Positions 7,758 through 16,882 of a stretch of DNA of 64,000 nucleotides are shown in pieces. Under the pieces are notes generated by a model, which worked only from the letters and a program-made list of their open reading frames with translations, did not search any database and was not told the origin of the DNA. Origin of the DNA: Deltaproteobacteria bacterium IMCC39146 (GTDB taxonomy: Bacteria > Desulfobacterota > Desulfuromonadia > Desulfuromonadales > BM103); contig JARUHP010000015.1 in assembly GCA_030005635.1 (NCBI GenBank), forward strand, positions 1-64,000. The letters are read 5' to 3'. Numbering within the stretch: position 1 is the stretch's first letter; the number at the start of each line of letters is the position of its first letter. A program made the translations under genes and the position numbers.

Positions 7758-9899
7758 TTAGCCTCTTCTCCAGGTGTGAAACTTCTCCACCCATTCCAAT
7801 AACTTCTCCGGCGCATGAGCCTTCTTCCACTCACCTGCAGCCGCTTTATTCGCTTCCGACATGGTCGGGTAGGTATGGATGGTGCCAAGAATTTTATTAA
7901 GGCCCAAGCCGTGCTTCATCGCCAGGACATATTCGGCCAACAGGTCACCGGCGTGGCTGCCGACGATGGTGGCACCGAGGAGTTTATCCGAGCCAGGCTT
8001 GGTCAGCACCTTCACCCAGCCATGATCTTCTGAATCTGCGATGGCGCGGTCGAGATCGTCGAGGCCGAAGCGGGTGACTTCGTAAGCAATCTTCTGCGCC
8101 TTTGCTTCGTCCTCAGAGAGGCCAACGCGGGCGACCTCGGGGTCGGTGAAGGTTGCCCAGGGGATGACGCTGTAATCGACTTTAAATGACTTGAAGGTGC
8201 CGAAGAGGGCATTGACGGCAGCGTACCAGGCCATGTGTGAGGCGGTGTGGGTGAACTGGTAGGGGCCGGCTACATCACCAACGGCGAAGATGTTGGGGAA
8301 GTTGGTGCGCAATAACGGGTCGACGGCCACGGTTCCGCGTGCAGAAATTTCTACACCGAGTTCTTCGAGGCCGAAGCCGGTTACATTGGGACGACGACCT
8401 ATGGCGACAAGGATCTGGTCAAAGGGAATCTTGACCGTCTCTCCGTTGGCTTCGCAAAGTAGAGTTTTTTTCTTCCCATCCACGACCACTTCCTTGGCCA
8501 TGTGTCCGGTCAGGACTTGAACCCCGTCTACTTCAAGCTGTTTTTGCACATACTCAGAAACTTCAGGATCCTCGCGGCTCATGATACGCGACATCATTTC
8601 AACCTGAGTGACCTCGGCGCCGAGCCGGGCCATAGCCTGAGTCATCTCCGAGCCGATCGGGCCTCCGCCGAGAACAACCAGACGGCCAGGGTTCTGACGC
8701 AGCTGCCAGAGGTTGTCCGAAGTTAGGTAGTCGACCTTGTCTATGCCGGTGATCGGCGGGACCAAGGGGCTGGCGCCGGTTGCGACGATAATGTTGCGCG
8801 TCGACAAGGTCTCACCGTTGACTTCCACCGTCCAGGGGGAGGTGATAGTCGCAGATCCTGTAAAGCATTCAACGCCGAGCTCGGTATATCTTTCTATGGA
8901 ATCGTGCGGCTCAATCTTTTCGATGACGCGCTGCACCCGTTCCATGACCTCTCCAAAATCATATTCAAAATGGCCGGATTGTAGGCCGAACTCCTTGGCG
9001 CGCTTGGCATAGGAAATCATTTTGGCGGAGCGGATCAGGGCTTTGCTTGGCACACAGCCGGTGTTCAGGCAGTCTCCGCCCATCTTGTCCTTTTCAATCA
9101 GAGCGACCTTGGCCTTAACCGCTGCAGCGATATAGGCGGAGACCAGGCCGCCGGAGCCGGCCCCGATCGCGACCAGGTTGTAGTCAAATTTCTCTGGTTT
9201 TTCCCAGCCGTCAAAGGCCTTGCGGCTTTTGACGATGTCGATGATGCGTTTGGCGATCAACGGGAAGATACCGAGCAACACGAAGGAGATCAGAATACCT
9301 GGCGAGAGGATTCCTGCAGCACTCTCGATCTGACCAAGCTGGGTGCCGGCGTTGACGTAGACCGCTGTGCCGGGAAGCATGCCGATCTGACTGACCAGGT
9401 AGTAGGCTCCAGCACGCATCGGCGTCAGGCCCATAACCAGGTTGATCACGAAGAAGGGGAAGAGTGGCACCAGACGCAGGGTGAAGAGGTAGAAGGAGCC
9501 CTCGCGCTCGACACCTTCATTGATCGCCTTGAGTTTGTCGCCGAACCTTCCTTGTACCCAGTCTCGCAGCAGAAAACGCGACGCCAGAAAAGCCAGTGTT
9601 GCACCGATGGTGCTGGCAAAGGAGACGGTGACTAGGGCGGTCCAGAAGCCGAGGAGCCCTCCGCCTGCCAGGGTCATCACCGCAGCGCCCGGAAGGGAGA
9701 GAGCTGTGACCGCGACGTAGAGAATGAAGTAAATGGCGATGGTCAGGAGACGGTTGGCAGCATAGAAGTCGGCAAAGGCCTGCTGTCGGTCTTTGAGATA
9801 TTCAAGGGTCAGGAAGCGCTGTAGATCGAAGACGAAAAAAGCAACAATCAGAACAACGATCGTTGCGACCAGGATAAGTTTTGCATTACGTGAAGACAT
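7758..9899 (-). CDS. TVP38/TMEM64 membrane domain fused to a mercuric-reductase-like flavoprotein
   Basis: The protein is 713 residues in two parts. Residues 1-230 are a TVP38/TMEM64 (DedA/SNARE-associated) membrane domain with helices near 8-28, 52-78, 85-108, 140-160 and 198-218 and the family's re-entrant motifs (SLPGAAVMTLAGGGLLG, RLVPLFPFFVINLVMG, GMLPGTAVYVNAG). From about 240 it is a class I pyridine-nucleotide disulfide oxidoreductase. It has the FAD Rossmann motif (GAGSGG), redox disulfide CLNTGC, NAD motif GGGPIGSE, second FAD motif FAVGDV, and the C-terminal dimer-interface His in 'GTIHTYPTMSE'. The fusion is a known architecture in databases, but its substrate is not. The MerA HMA domain and C-terminal Cys pair are absent, so mercury reduction is unlikely. 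It is probably an inner-membrane-anchored NAD(P)H oxidoreductase. Confidence 0.9.
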   Translation of the reverse strand: MSSRNAKLILVATIVVLIVAFFVFDLQRFLTLEYLKDRQQAFADFYAANRLLTIAIYFILYVAVTALSLPGAAVMTLAGGGLLGFWTALVTVSFASTIGATLAFLASRFLLRDWVQGRFGDKLKAINEGVEREGSFYLFTLRLVPLFPFFVINLVMGLTPMRAGAYYLVSQIGMLPGTAVYVNAGTQLGQIESAAGILSPGILISFVLLGIFPLIAKRIIDIVKSRKAFDGWEKPEKFDYNLVAIGAGSGGLVSAYIAAAVKAKVALIEKDKMGGDCLNTGCVPSKALIRSAKMISYAKRAKEFGLQSGHFEYDFGEVMERVQRVIEKIEPHDSIERYTELGVECFTGSATITSPWTVEVNGETLSTRNIIVATGASPLVPPITGIDKVDYLTSDNLWQLRQNPGRLVVLGGGPIGSEMTQAMARLGAEVTQVEMMSRIMSREDPEVSEYVQKQLEVDGVQVLTGHMAKEVVVDGKKKTLLCEANGETVKIPFDQILVAIGRRPNVTGFGLEELGVEISARGTVAVDPLLRTNFPNIFAVGDVAGPYQFTHTASHMAWYAAVNALFGTFKSFKVDYSVIPWATFTDPEVARVGLSEDEAKAQKIAYEVTRFGLDDLDRAIADSEDHGWVKVLTKPGSDKLLGATIVGSHAGDLLAEYVLAMKHGLGLNKILGTIHTYPTMSEANKAAAGEWKKAHAPEKLLEWVEKFHTWRRG

Positions 9900-10010
9900 G
9901 GTAACGCCCTTTCAGGAGGAGAGGTGCCTCTTGGCACCGAAGGATGGCGTATTGAATCAGGGTCACTGAATAAGACCTGCTGATAGTTTACCATATTCAC
10001 GTAATACAGC

Positions 10011-12275
10011 TTATGCGGAAACCTTATTGATCTGCAGTAGATCGGTCATGCCCAGGAAGATCTTCTGGATGCCGTCCATGCGAAGGTTGCGCATCCCTTG
10101 CTGCATGGCAAGTCGGGTAATCTCTTCGACACCTGAACTCTGCTTGATTGCCCGTTTGATCTCGGGGGAATTTGTCATCACCTCGTGCACAGCGATCCGG
10201 CCGCTGTAGCCTTGGCCATCGCATGCGTTACAGCCGACGGTTTTCATTAAGGTCAGGTCTTTGGAGAATTTCGGCAGGCCGTCTGCTTTGAATTGCTCAA
10301 CACCGTAGGCTTCGACCAGGTCGTTGTATTCGTCCTTCTTTGGATGGTAGGCCTCTTTACATTCTTTGCACAGTCGACGTGCCAGTCGTTGCGCAACAAT
10401 GCCGAGCATAGCATCGGCAAAGTTGAAGGGGTCCATTCCCATGTCAATCAGTCTGATCACCGTTTCCGGCGCATTGTTGGTGTGTAAGGTGCTGAAAACG
10501 CGGTGACCGGTCAGTGATGCTCCGATGGCCGTTTTGGCAGTAACCGGGTCTCGCATCTCACCGACCATAATGACGTCGGGGTCGGCGCGCAGGAAGGAGC
10601 GCAACGCGCTCTCAAAGGTAAAGCCGATCTTCGGATGGACCTGAACCTGCCGCAAACCCTCCTGGGTGATTTCCACCGGGTCCTCTGCGGTCCAGATTTT
10701 TGTCTCCGGGGTGTTGATCTCTGCCAATGCCGAATGCAGCGTGGTCGTCTTGCCCGAACCTGTTGGGCCGACGCAGAGTATTATGCCGTAGGGTTTATGG
10801 ACCATGTCCTTGAAGCGTTCTAGGTTGCTCGCTGAAAAGCCGAGGTCATCCAGAGGGATGATTTTCGACGATGCAAGTACACGCAGTACGGCATCTTCCT
10901 GGCCACCGACGGTTGGTGTTATCTCGACACGATATTCGATGCGCTCGCCAGCCTGCTTGAGGAGAATTTTCCCCGATTGCGGGCGGCGGTGTTCGGCAAT
11001 GTCGAGTTTGGAAATAATCTTCAGACGTGAGATGACCGCTGCTTTGTAGGTTGCGGCAATCTGGTGAACGGTATAACAGATACCGTCTCGGCGATAACGG
11101 ATCTTGAGCGGCTGAGCGCCCATACCAGGCTCAAAGTGGATATCGGAAATACCTTTATTACTGGCGTCGAGAAGGACCTTGTTGACCAGGTTGATAACCT
11201 TGGAGTCCGACTCTGTGATTTTATCGATCTCAGGCTCATCGTCGATTACGACATCAAGGTCTTCCAGTTCATCAATCAGGTCTTCGACGCTGTCGTCATC
11301 CTGGTCAAAAATGTCTGCGATCTTCTCCCCGAGCTGGATGGTGCGGGCACAGACCAGCTCGATCTGGCAGTTGGTGGCGAAGCGCAGGTTTTCACTGATG
11401 GTCGGATCCGTAGGGTTTGCGGTTGCGACGGTGAGGGTGATGCCCTGCAAAGAAATAGGCAGCGACTGCATCCGGATAATCATGTCTCGAGGAACTTTTT
11501 TGAGCGCCTGCAGGTCGATTTGGGTTTCTTCCAGATCGATGACCTTGAGACCGAATTTATGAGCGAGCGCTTCTAAAAGTTGGTCTTCTGTAATCAGCCC
11601 TTTTTCAATCAGGATCAGGCCGATCCGCTTACGTTTCCCGGATGCCTGCTCTTGCAGGGCCTCTTCGACCTGTTGATTTGTTACCAGCCCGGCTTCTGCA
11701 AGGATGTCGCCGACCCGGGCTTTCGGCTTCTTGCCATTCTTGTGGGCATTGTCGATGGCTTGTTCGACGATGATCTGTGGAACCTCAGCCTTTTCAGCAA
11801 TGATCTCACCGACCCGACGATCTCTTAACTCTTTTTGCTCCGTTAAGGCTTTGTCAATCGCGGACTCATTGACCAACCCCTGCTGGCTAAGAACTTCGCC
11901 CAAGGGCTTTTCGTGCTTGCGTTTTTTCAGGCTGGAAGAGGTAAAGAAGATCGATTTGAAGTCACTGTCAATCTCAACAGGATAGCCATAGAAGCCCTGT
12001 GAAAGCCGTTTACCGCTCTTTTTCAGGCGCAGGTGAAAACGCTCTCCAGTGAGGGTTGTCACATCTTCAAAAAACTCATCTTCGCTGAAAGAGTCACCGA
12101 GATCGGGTTTGCCAAGAAACTTGATGAAACAGACTTCAGAGAGGTCAAGTTTGTTGTTTCTCTGTTCTGCTGCACAGAAAAAGTCGATGTATCCTGAGAC
12201 AGGATCAAACTCCTGATTGAGAATGCCGTGACGGTCACGACCGTCCAGCAGTTTGACGATCAGTTCCGATTGCAC
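10011..12275 (-). CDS. GspE/PilB-family assembly ATPase
   Basis: The protein has 754 residues from a GTG with the strong RBS GGGGGG. Residues 1-115 are a DUF6982-like domain. Residues 123-235 hold three copies of a 'G-[DEL]-[VI]-L-x5-[LV]' helical repeat as in GspE N-domains (PLGEVLSQQGLV, RVGDILAEAGLV, RIGLILIEKGLI), leading into a T2SSE_N domain to about 300. The ATPase core follows: Walker A GPTGSGKTT at 503-511, Asp box near 530, Walker B DPDVIMVGEMRD near 565-576, His box GHRVFSTLHTN, and zinc-binding CKEC...CNAC. Such hexameric ATPases drive type IV pilus or type II secretion. No pilus or secretion gene adjoins it, so it may serve a system elsewhere. The N-terminal repeats are candidates for c-di-GMP binding by analogy with MshE. 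Confidence 0.9.
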   Translation of the reverse strand: MQSELIVKLLDGRDRHGILNQEFDPVSGYIDFFCAAEQRNNKLDLSEVCFIKFLGKPDLGDSFSEDEFFEDVTTLTGERFHLRLKKSGKRLSQGFYGYPVEIDSDFKSIFFTSSSLKKRKHEKPLGEVLSQQGLVNESAIDKALTEQKELRDRRVGEIIAEKAEVPQIIVEQAIDNAHKNGKKPKARVGDILAEAGLVTNQQVEEALQEQASGKRKRIGLILIEKGLITEDQLLEALAHKFGLKVIDLEETQIDLQALKKVPRDMIIRMQSLPISLQGITLTVATANPTDPTISENLRFATNCQIELVCARTIQLGEKIADIFDQDDDSVEDLIDELEDLDVVIDDEPEIDKITESDSKVINLVNKVLLDASNKGISDIHFEPGMGAQPLKIRYRRDGICYTVHQIAATYKAAVISRLKIISKLDIAEHRRPQSGKILLKQAGERIEYRVEITPTVGGQEDAVLRVLASSKIIPLDDLGFSASNLERFKDMVHKPYGIILCVGPTGSGKTTTLHSALAEINTPETKIWTAEDPVEITQEGLRQVQVHPKIGFTFESALRSFLRADPDVIMVGEMRDPVTAKTAIGASLTGHRVFSTLHTNNAPETVIRLIDMGMDPFNFADAMLGIVAQRLARRLCKECKEAYHPKKDEYNDLVEAYGVEQFKADGLPKFSKDLTLMKTVGCNACDGQGYSGRIAVHEVMTNSPEIKRAIKQSSGVEEITRLAMQQGMRNLRMDGIQKIFLGMTDLLQINKVSA

Positions 12276-12402
12276 AGAAATCCCCCCTGGGACATTTGCA
12301 TTGTGAATGAAGTAAGGCAGTTACATTCTAGATATTTTGCACGATTTGCAAAGTAAAAACAAGTTTATCAGCTAATTGAGCTTGATGCTCTTTGTGGGCA
12401 GG

Positions 12403-13620
12403 TTAGGTGATAGGAAGATTTTTTTTTGGTAACTGTCTGGAGATTATAGCGGCCACAAGGAGGAAAAGCATGGAGACCCAGAGACAGCCGGTCAGTCCGG
12501 CAAGCTGAAAAATTATCCCCGACAGGATTGTGCCGATCAGGCGACCGGAAGCGTTCGCCATATAATAGAAGCCGACATCCATCGCGACTTGGTCTTCATG
12601 TGCATAAGCCAGAATCAGGTAGCTGTGTACGGAGGAACTGATGGCAAAAAGCAGGCCGAACAGCGCGAGCCCACCGACGATCACCAGTCGTGGGTCGAGG
12701 TTTAAATGTACGCCGATGGCGATGATGGCTGTTAGCCCGGCAAGCAGAAAAGCCGTGTTCCTGGCGCTGCCACCGTGGGGTGGATTGTTGCCCAGGAAGG
12801 TTTTGAGCAGGGCAGGAGCCAAGGCCTGCATGGCACCGTAACCAACCACCCAGAGTGCCAGAAAACCACCAATTTGATTGTGCGACCAATGCAGCGATGT
12901 GGCAAGGAAGATGGGTAGCGCGACGACAAACCAGATATCCCGGGAACCAAACAGGAAGAGACGGGCGGCAGAGAGAAGGTTGATGTTGCGATCCTTGGCG
13001 AGGATGTGCGCAAACTTGACCTTCTGTTTGGCTCTGCCCATCTCTTGCGGCAGATTGATCACTGCAGAGATCAGGAGAACCACCAGACCTCCGGCCATCA
13101 GCAAGAGCGCTCCGCGAAAGCCAACCCATGTGAGCAGCACTCCTCCGAGGAAGAACCCGGTCCCTTTAAGGGCGTTCTTGGAGCCTGTCAGGAGTGCGAC
13201 CCATTTGAACAGGGTGGATTCGGCCTCGGCAGGGACCAACTGCTTGATTGCACTTTTAGAACTCATCTTGGTGAGATCTTTGGCGATGCCGGAGAGGGCC
13301 TGGGAGGTCATGACATAGGTCACTGAAAAAGTGGTAGACCAGCTCTGGTCGAGCAAAGCAAGCATCACCAAGGTTGCCGCCTGCAGGCTGAGTCCGGCAA
13401 AAAGGGTGCTCTTTAAACCGAAGTGACTGCCCAGCCAGCCGCCTACCAAATTGGTGATAACACCGAAAAATTCGTAAAGGAGAAAGAGCAGGGCGATCTG
13501 GATCGGCGTGTAACCGAGTTGATGAAAGTGCAACAGGACCAGCATGCGCAGAGCGCCGTCGGTCAGGGTGAAGCCCCAGTAGGCTCCAGTTACCAGAGAG
13601 TAGTTGCGTAAATCATTCAT
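12403..13620 (-). CDS. arsJ: ArsJ, 1-arseno-3-phosphoglycerate efflux transporter (MFS)
   Basis: The protein is a 405-residue, about 12-helix major facilitator. It matches ArsJ in its N-terminus (LRNYSLVTGAYWGFTLTDGALRML, given here as two parts of one helix pair) and in 'FEFFGVITNLVGG' type motifs near the second helix. ArsJ exports 1-arseno-3-phosphoglycerate, made by a dedicated GAPDH from arsenate and glyceraldehyde-3-phosphate; the product then breaks down to arsenate outside the cell. The GAPDH gene is immediately upstream (29 bases), which makes the pair diagnostic. No arsR, arsC or arsenite pump is in the window. The RBS is weak, which suits translation as the last gene of a coupled operon. 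Confidence 0.93.
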   Translation of the reverse strand: MNDLRNYSLVTGAYWGFTLTDGALRMLVLLHFHQLGYTPIQIALLFLLYEFFGVITNLVGGWLGSHFGLKSTLFAGLSLQAATLVMLALLDQSWSTTFSVTYVMTSQALSGIAKDLTKMSSKSAIKQLVPAEAESTLFKWVALLTGSKNALKGTGFFLGGVLLTWVGFRGALLLMAGGLVVLLISAVINLPQEMGRAKQKVKFAHILAKDRNINLLSAARLFLFGSRDIWFVVALPIFLATSLHWSHNQIGGFLALWVVGYGAMQALAPALLKTFLGNNPPHGGSARNTAFLLAGLTAIIAIGVHLNLDPRLVIVGGLALFGLLFAISSSVHSYLILAYAHEDQVAMDVGFYYMANASGRLIGTILSGIIFQLAGLTGCLWVSMLFLLVAAIISRQLPKKNLPIT

Positions 13621-13649
13621 GCTTACGTGTTATTTCTTGAGATTCATCA

Positions 13650-14657
13650 TTAGAGGGATTTGGCTACTTTGCTGCAGAGCTCCATCATGCGGTGAACATA
13701 GCCCATCTCGTTATCGTACCAAACCAACAGCTTGAGCTGTGTGTCATCAACCACCATGGTCGATAAGGCGTCGACAATCGCCGAACGCGGGTCGCTCTTG
13801 AAGTCGACGGAGACCAGCGGGCGGTCTTCGACACCGAGTATGCCCTGCAGTTCAGCTTTCTCTGCTTCACGGAAGAGCTGATTGATCTGTTCACGGGTGA
13901 CCTTTTCCTGCATCTCGAAAACAGCATCGGTGAGCGAGGCGTTCAAGAGGGGAACACGCACGGCGTGGCCGTTGAGCTTGCCCTTAAGTTCGGGGTAGAT
14001 CAGGGTGATCGCTGTCGCCGAGCCGGTGGTGGTCGGGATCAGGGAGAGGCTGGCAGCACGGGCGCGGCGCAGGTCTTTGTGGGGAGCATCGACAATCGTC
14101 TGGGTGTTGGTCTGGTCATGGATGGTGGTGATCACACCGTGGGCGATGCCGATCTGTTCGTGCAGTACCTTGACCACTGGAGCCAGGCAGTTGGTTGTGC
14201 AGGAGGCCGCGGTGAGCAGATGGTGCTGGTCAGCCTGGTAAAGGTCGTCGTTGACGCCCATGACCACATTAAGCGCGCCCGATTTCACCGGCGCGGCCAC
14301 GATCACCTTACGCGCGCCGTTCTCGAAATGCGGGGCCAACTCTTGTGTGGTGCGAAAAGCTCCCGAGGCTTCGATGACGATATCAACCTCGTAAGCCTCC
14401 CAGTTGATCTCGGAAGGGCTGCAACACTCACTGAAGCTGATTTTTTGGCCGTCAACCTGAATAGCGTCTTCCGTGTACTGAATGTCACGCTGCCAACGGC
14501 CGTGGACAGAGTCGAACTCGAGGAGGTGAGCTGCCGTTCGCGGCCCACCTGTAATCTCATTGACATGGACAATGTCGTAGTCAGGACAATCGAGTGCCAC
14601 TCTTAACGCTAGGCGTCCCATACGGCCAAAGCCGTTGATACCAACTCTTATACTCAT
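13650..14657 (-). CDS. ArsJ-associated glyceraldehyde-3-phosphate dehydrogenase
   Basis: The protein is a 335-residue GAPDH. It has the NAD-binding Rossmann start ([15 protein letters not shown]), the catalytic Cys in [11 protein letters not shown] near residue 152, the His of the '[12 protein letters not shown]' segment, and the C-terminal '[16 protein letters not shown]'. It probably arsenylates glyceraldehyde-3-phosphate oxidatively to 1-arseno-3-phosphoglycerate for export by ArsJ. This specific role is inferred from its adjacency to arsJ and its similarity to ArsJ-linked rather than glycolytic GAPDHs. Its ATG overlaps the stop codon of the upstream Cys-rich gene (ATGA), which implies translational coupling. 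Confidence 0.92.
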   Translation of the reverse strand: MSIRVGINGFGRMGRLALRVALDCPDYDIVHVNEITGGPRTAAHLLEFDSVHGRWQRDIQYTEDAIQVDGQKISFSECCSPSEINWEAYEVDIVIEASGAFRTTQELAPHFENGARKVIVAAPVKSGALNVVMGVNDDLYQADQHHLLTAASCTTNCLAPVVKVLHEQIGIAHGVITTIHDQTNTQTIVDAPHKDLRRARAASLSLIPTTTGSATAITLIYPELKGKLNGHAVRVPLLNASLTDAVFEMQEKVTREQINQLFREAEKAELQGILGVEDRPLVSVDFKSDPRSAIVDALSTMVVDDTQLKLLVWYDNEMGYVHRMMELCSKVAKSL

Positions 14658-14827
14658 GGCTTTCTTTCGTTGTTGTTGATTTGTTCGTAAAGAGCAATCT
14701 GCTCGGCTATGGAGAGCTTCTGGTTACAGCTTCGGGAAGGCTTCAGACAGAGGCGGCAGCGATCATCCGAACACCATTGGCAGCATCTACAGTCCGGGCA
14801 GGGCTGTTTTTTGTCACGTGATTCCAT
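14654..14827 (-). CDS. 57-residue Cys-rich protein coupled to the arsenate genes
   Basis: This short gene is easily missed. It encodes 57 residues with eight cysteines, at 10, 13, 15, 16, 19, 24, 27 and 34, in the pattern C-P[16 protein letters not shown] followed by C seven residues later; the last 20 residues are helical and Cys-free ([12 protein letters not shown]). Its ATG lies inside the last codons of the MATE/ANKH-like gene (14-base overlap), and its TGA overlaps the ATG of the GAPDH gene, so translation is coupled on both sides. It has no good SD, consistent with re-initiation. The cysteine spacing suggests zinc, iron-sulfur or As(III) binding; function and family are not established. 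Confidence 0.75.
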   Translation of the reverse strand: MESRDKKQPCPDCRCCQWCSDDRCRLCLKPSRSCNQKLSIAEQIALYEQINNNERKP

Positions 14828-16145
14828 TCCTATATCTTACGGCTTTTGCACCAAGAGGCACAAGCCCACGACTTTCTAACAGTTTGCCGCGTTGATGGTA
14901 AAGATATCCCGCTTCACAAAGTTCCGCAAGCAGCAGTAAGAAAATGGCCACGGCGATGCCGGGGAGAGGAAGGATCTGAAGCGTGACGATTGGCCAGAAA
15001 GCAACCATTAACAGGGCTTTGTAGAAGGTTGAATAACCCAGTCGCGCAGTGAGATGCGCACCGGCAAACCAGCCACGTAAAAGGTTGGCAGCGCCGTAAA
15101 GAATCGGGAAGAGGGCGCAGGCGGTCAAGGGCCAGGTGATGTAATCTTGCATGGCCGCGTTCAGACCCATGACAGTGCCGAAGATGGGGCCATTCAACGG
15201 CCAGGCGAGCAGCAGCATGATGAAGGCCATACCGCTGCTGACTTTTAAAAAAAAACGCGTCAGGGTTTGACTGTCTTCCTCTTTGCGCACAAGCGTCAGA
15301 TAAGCCTGTTGCAGGTTGCGCATCGGCCCGGCTAGAAGAAAGAGGAATCCCCGAATTACACCAAATGCTGCCAGGGCGAGAGTGCCGTCGGGGAGCCGAC
15401 TGATGATGGCGTTGATAATTAACGGCACTGTTTGTTGCAGACCCGATGAGTAGGCGAGGGGGAGCCCGTAGCGCAGGATTTCAACAAAGCGACTTTCGTC
15501 ATCAGTTTCAGCGGGGAGCTTTACCCGCCAGGCGAAGAATCCAATAACCAGAGTTTCTGTGCCAACGCAACCGAGCAGGGCGAAGGCTGCAACCTGGGTG
15601 CCTGTGAACCACAGCTGGCCGATCCAGAGATAGGCAAAGAGCATGACGATGCGTACCGCCGTGGCAAAAGAGACCAGGCTGGTTCTGCGAGCGCGAATCA
15701 CCAACCCTTGGAAAAGGCCACGCAGTCCGGTGATGAAGGGCAGGAAGACGAGCAGAGCCAGGGTGTCGCGGGCTCCTTGTGCGACCTCGGGGGAGACACC
15801 GAGAAGGTGATCGAGGATGAAGGTGCCGACCGGGCTGAAGGCAAGCAGAGCGAGTAGAATAGAGACCCAGGTGGCGATCAGGAAGACGAACAGGGTCATA
15901 CCGATGAGAGATTTGCGGCCGCGCACCATGGCAATGGTAATCGTATGGTTTTGGTAAGACGGCGAGGCGACAAAGAGGTGCAGGACCATGGCGACCGAGA
16001 ATCCGGCCAGAACCACGACAGCATCATCCAGGCGTGCCAGTCCGGCGTTGATGATCGAATGGGAGACGCTCATCAACTGGACATTCAGCAGCAGGGGAAA
16101 GAAGAAGAGGGCAATGTCCTTCTGGGTCAGGCGGACATCTGTCAA
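14814..16145 (-). CDS. MATE/ANKH-like (MOP superfamily) membrane exporter
   Basis: The protein has 443 residues and about 12 predicted transmembrane helices. The segments 'SIINAGLARLDDAVVVLAGFSVAMVLHLF' (two adjacent pieces) and 'YQNHTITIAMVRGRKS' are reminiscent of the progressive ankylosis (ANK) branch of the MOP superfamily, more than of drug-efflux MATE proteins. The start is a TTG that overlaps the stop of the HAD gene (TTGA), implying translational coupling. It is followed with overlap by the Cys-rich gene. The substrate is unknown; ANK relatives affect export of phosphate-containing metabolites such as pyrophosphate or ATP, which would fit the neighbours but is inference. Confidence 0.8.
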   Translation of the reverse strand: MTDVRLTQKDIALFFFPLLLNVQLMSVSHSIINAGLARLDDAVVVLAGFSVAMVLHLFVASPSYQNHTITIAMVRGRKSLIGMTLFVFLIATWVSILLALLAFSPVGTFILDHLLGVSPEVAQGARDTLALLVFLPFITGLRGLFQGLVIRARRTSLVSFATAVRIVMLFAYLWIGQLWFTGTQVAAFALLGCVGTETLVIGFFAWRVKLPAETDDESRFVEILRYGLPLAYSSGLQQTVPLIINAIISRLPDGTLALAAFGVIRGFLFLLAGPMRNLQQAYLTLVRKEEDSQTLTRFFLKVSSGMAFIMLLLAWPLNGPIFGTVMGLNAAMQDYITWPLTACALFPILYGAANLLRGWFAGAHLTARLGYSTFYKALLMVAFWPIVTLQILPLPGIAVAIFLLLLAELCEAGYLYHQRGKLLESRGLVPLGAKAVRYRNGIT

Positions 16146-16783
16146 GAGGGCTCGCCTTCAGGAAATATGAGAGGCAGGTCGGTGGCCTGGATGGCCTGGA
16201 AGTCTGCTTGCAGGCCATCGTCGTGGCCGAGCCCCCAGTGACAGAAGCACGATTTGACCTTGGCCGCGTGTGCGGCGCGCAGATCGACGTGATGATCGCC
16301 GAGCAGAACGGTACGTTCCGGATCACAAGCAAGAAGTTTCAGGGCATGATGAACCATGTCGGGATGTGGCTTTCTCTGCAAGGCAAGCTCAGCTCCAATG
16401 ACATGCAGAAAGAACGGCGACAGACCAAGGCGCTCGACGAGGATGTCTGCAAGGTGTTGTGGCTTATTGGTGACCACCGCCATCGGTTTGTCTTTATGCA
16501 TGGCGAGGAACTCCATGATGCCGGGATAGATGACCGTTTCATCGGTCAAATGCTCGGTATAAATCTCCATGAAACGTTTGCGCCGGTTCTGGTTGAACAG
16601 CTCTTCAGGTAAGGCACGCTGCAGCAACAGGCCAACGCCGTCGCCGACATAATCACGGACCTGATCGCTGGTCACCGCAGACAGGTCAAGCTCTTCCCGC
16701 AGCAGGTTAATCGCCTTGGTCAGGTCGGGGATGGAGTCGACTAGGGTACCGTCGAGATCGAAGAGGAAAGTATCAATAGACAT
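16142..16783 (-). CDS. HAD-family phosphatase, phosphoglycolate phosphatase-like
   Basis: The protein has 213 residues with all four HAD motifs: I, DLDGTLVDS (nucleophile and acid/base Asp) at 8-16; II, VVTNK; III, Lys in 'LQRKPHPDM'; IV, LLGDHHVDL. The alpha-helical C1 cap between motifs I and II is as in Gph, which hydrolyses 2-phosphoglycolate. The true substrate cannot be fixed from sequence. It is the first gene of the coupled set leading to ArsJ, overlapping the exporter by 4 bases, and 99 bases downstream of the yggS-like gene. Confidence 0.85.
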   Translation of the reverse strand: MSIDTFLFDLDGTLVDSIPDLTKAINLLREELDLSAVTSDQVRDYVGDGVGLLLQRALPEELFNQNRRKRFMEIYTEHLTDETVIYPGIMEFLAMHKDKPMAVVTNKPQHLADILVERLGLSPFFLHVIGAELALQRKPHPDMVHHALKLLACDPERTVLLGDHHVDLRAAHAAKVKSCFCHWGLGHDDGLQADFQAIQATDLPLIFPEGEPS

Positions 16784-16882
16784 ATTAACCCTGAGGTCTG
16801 AGGGGGATTAGCTATAAGCCGTAAGTTTTAAGCTGTAAGGTCTAAACTTAAAGCTTCTGGCTCTATCGCTTACAGTTTTTTT

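Noticed and set aside
7758-9899. Mercuric reductase MerA
   Set aside because: No HMA domain, no C-terminal vicinal Cys pair and no other mer genes; a TVP38 membrane domain is fused instead.
13650-14657. Glycolytic GAPDH (gapA)
   Set aside because: Adjacency to arsJ and coupling to it point to the arsenate-specific enzyme, and no other glycolytic gene is nearby. A dual role is not excluded.
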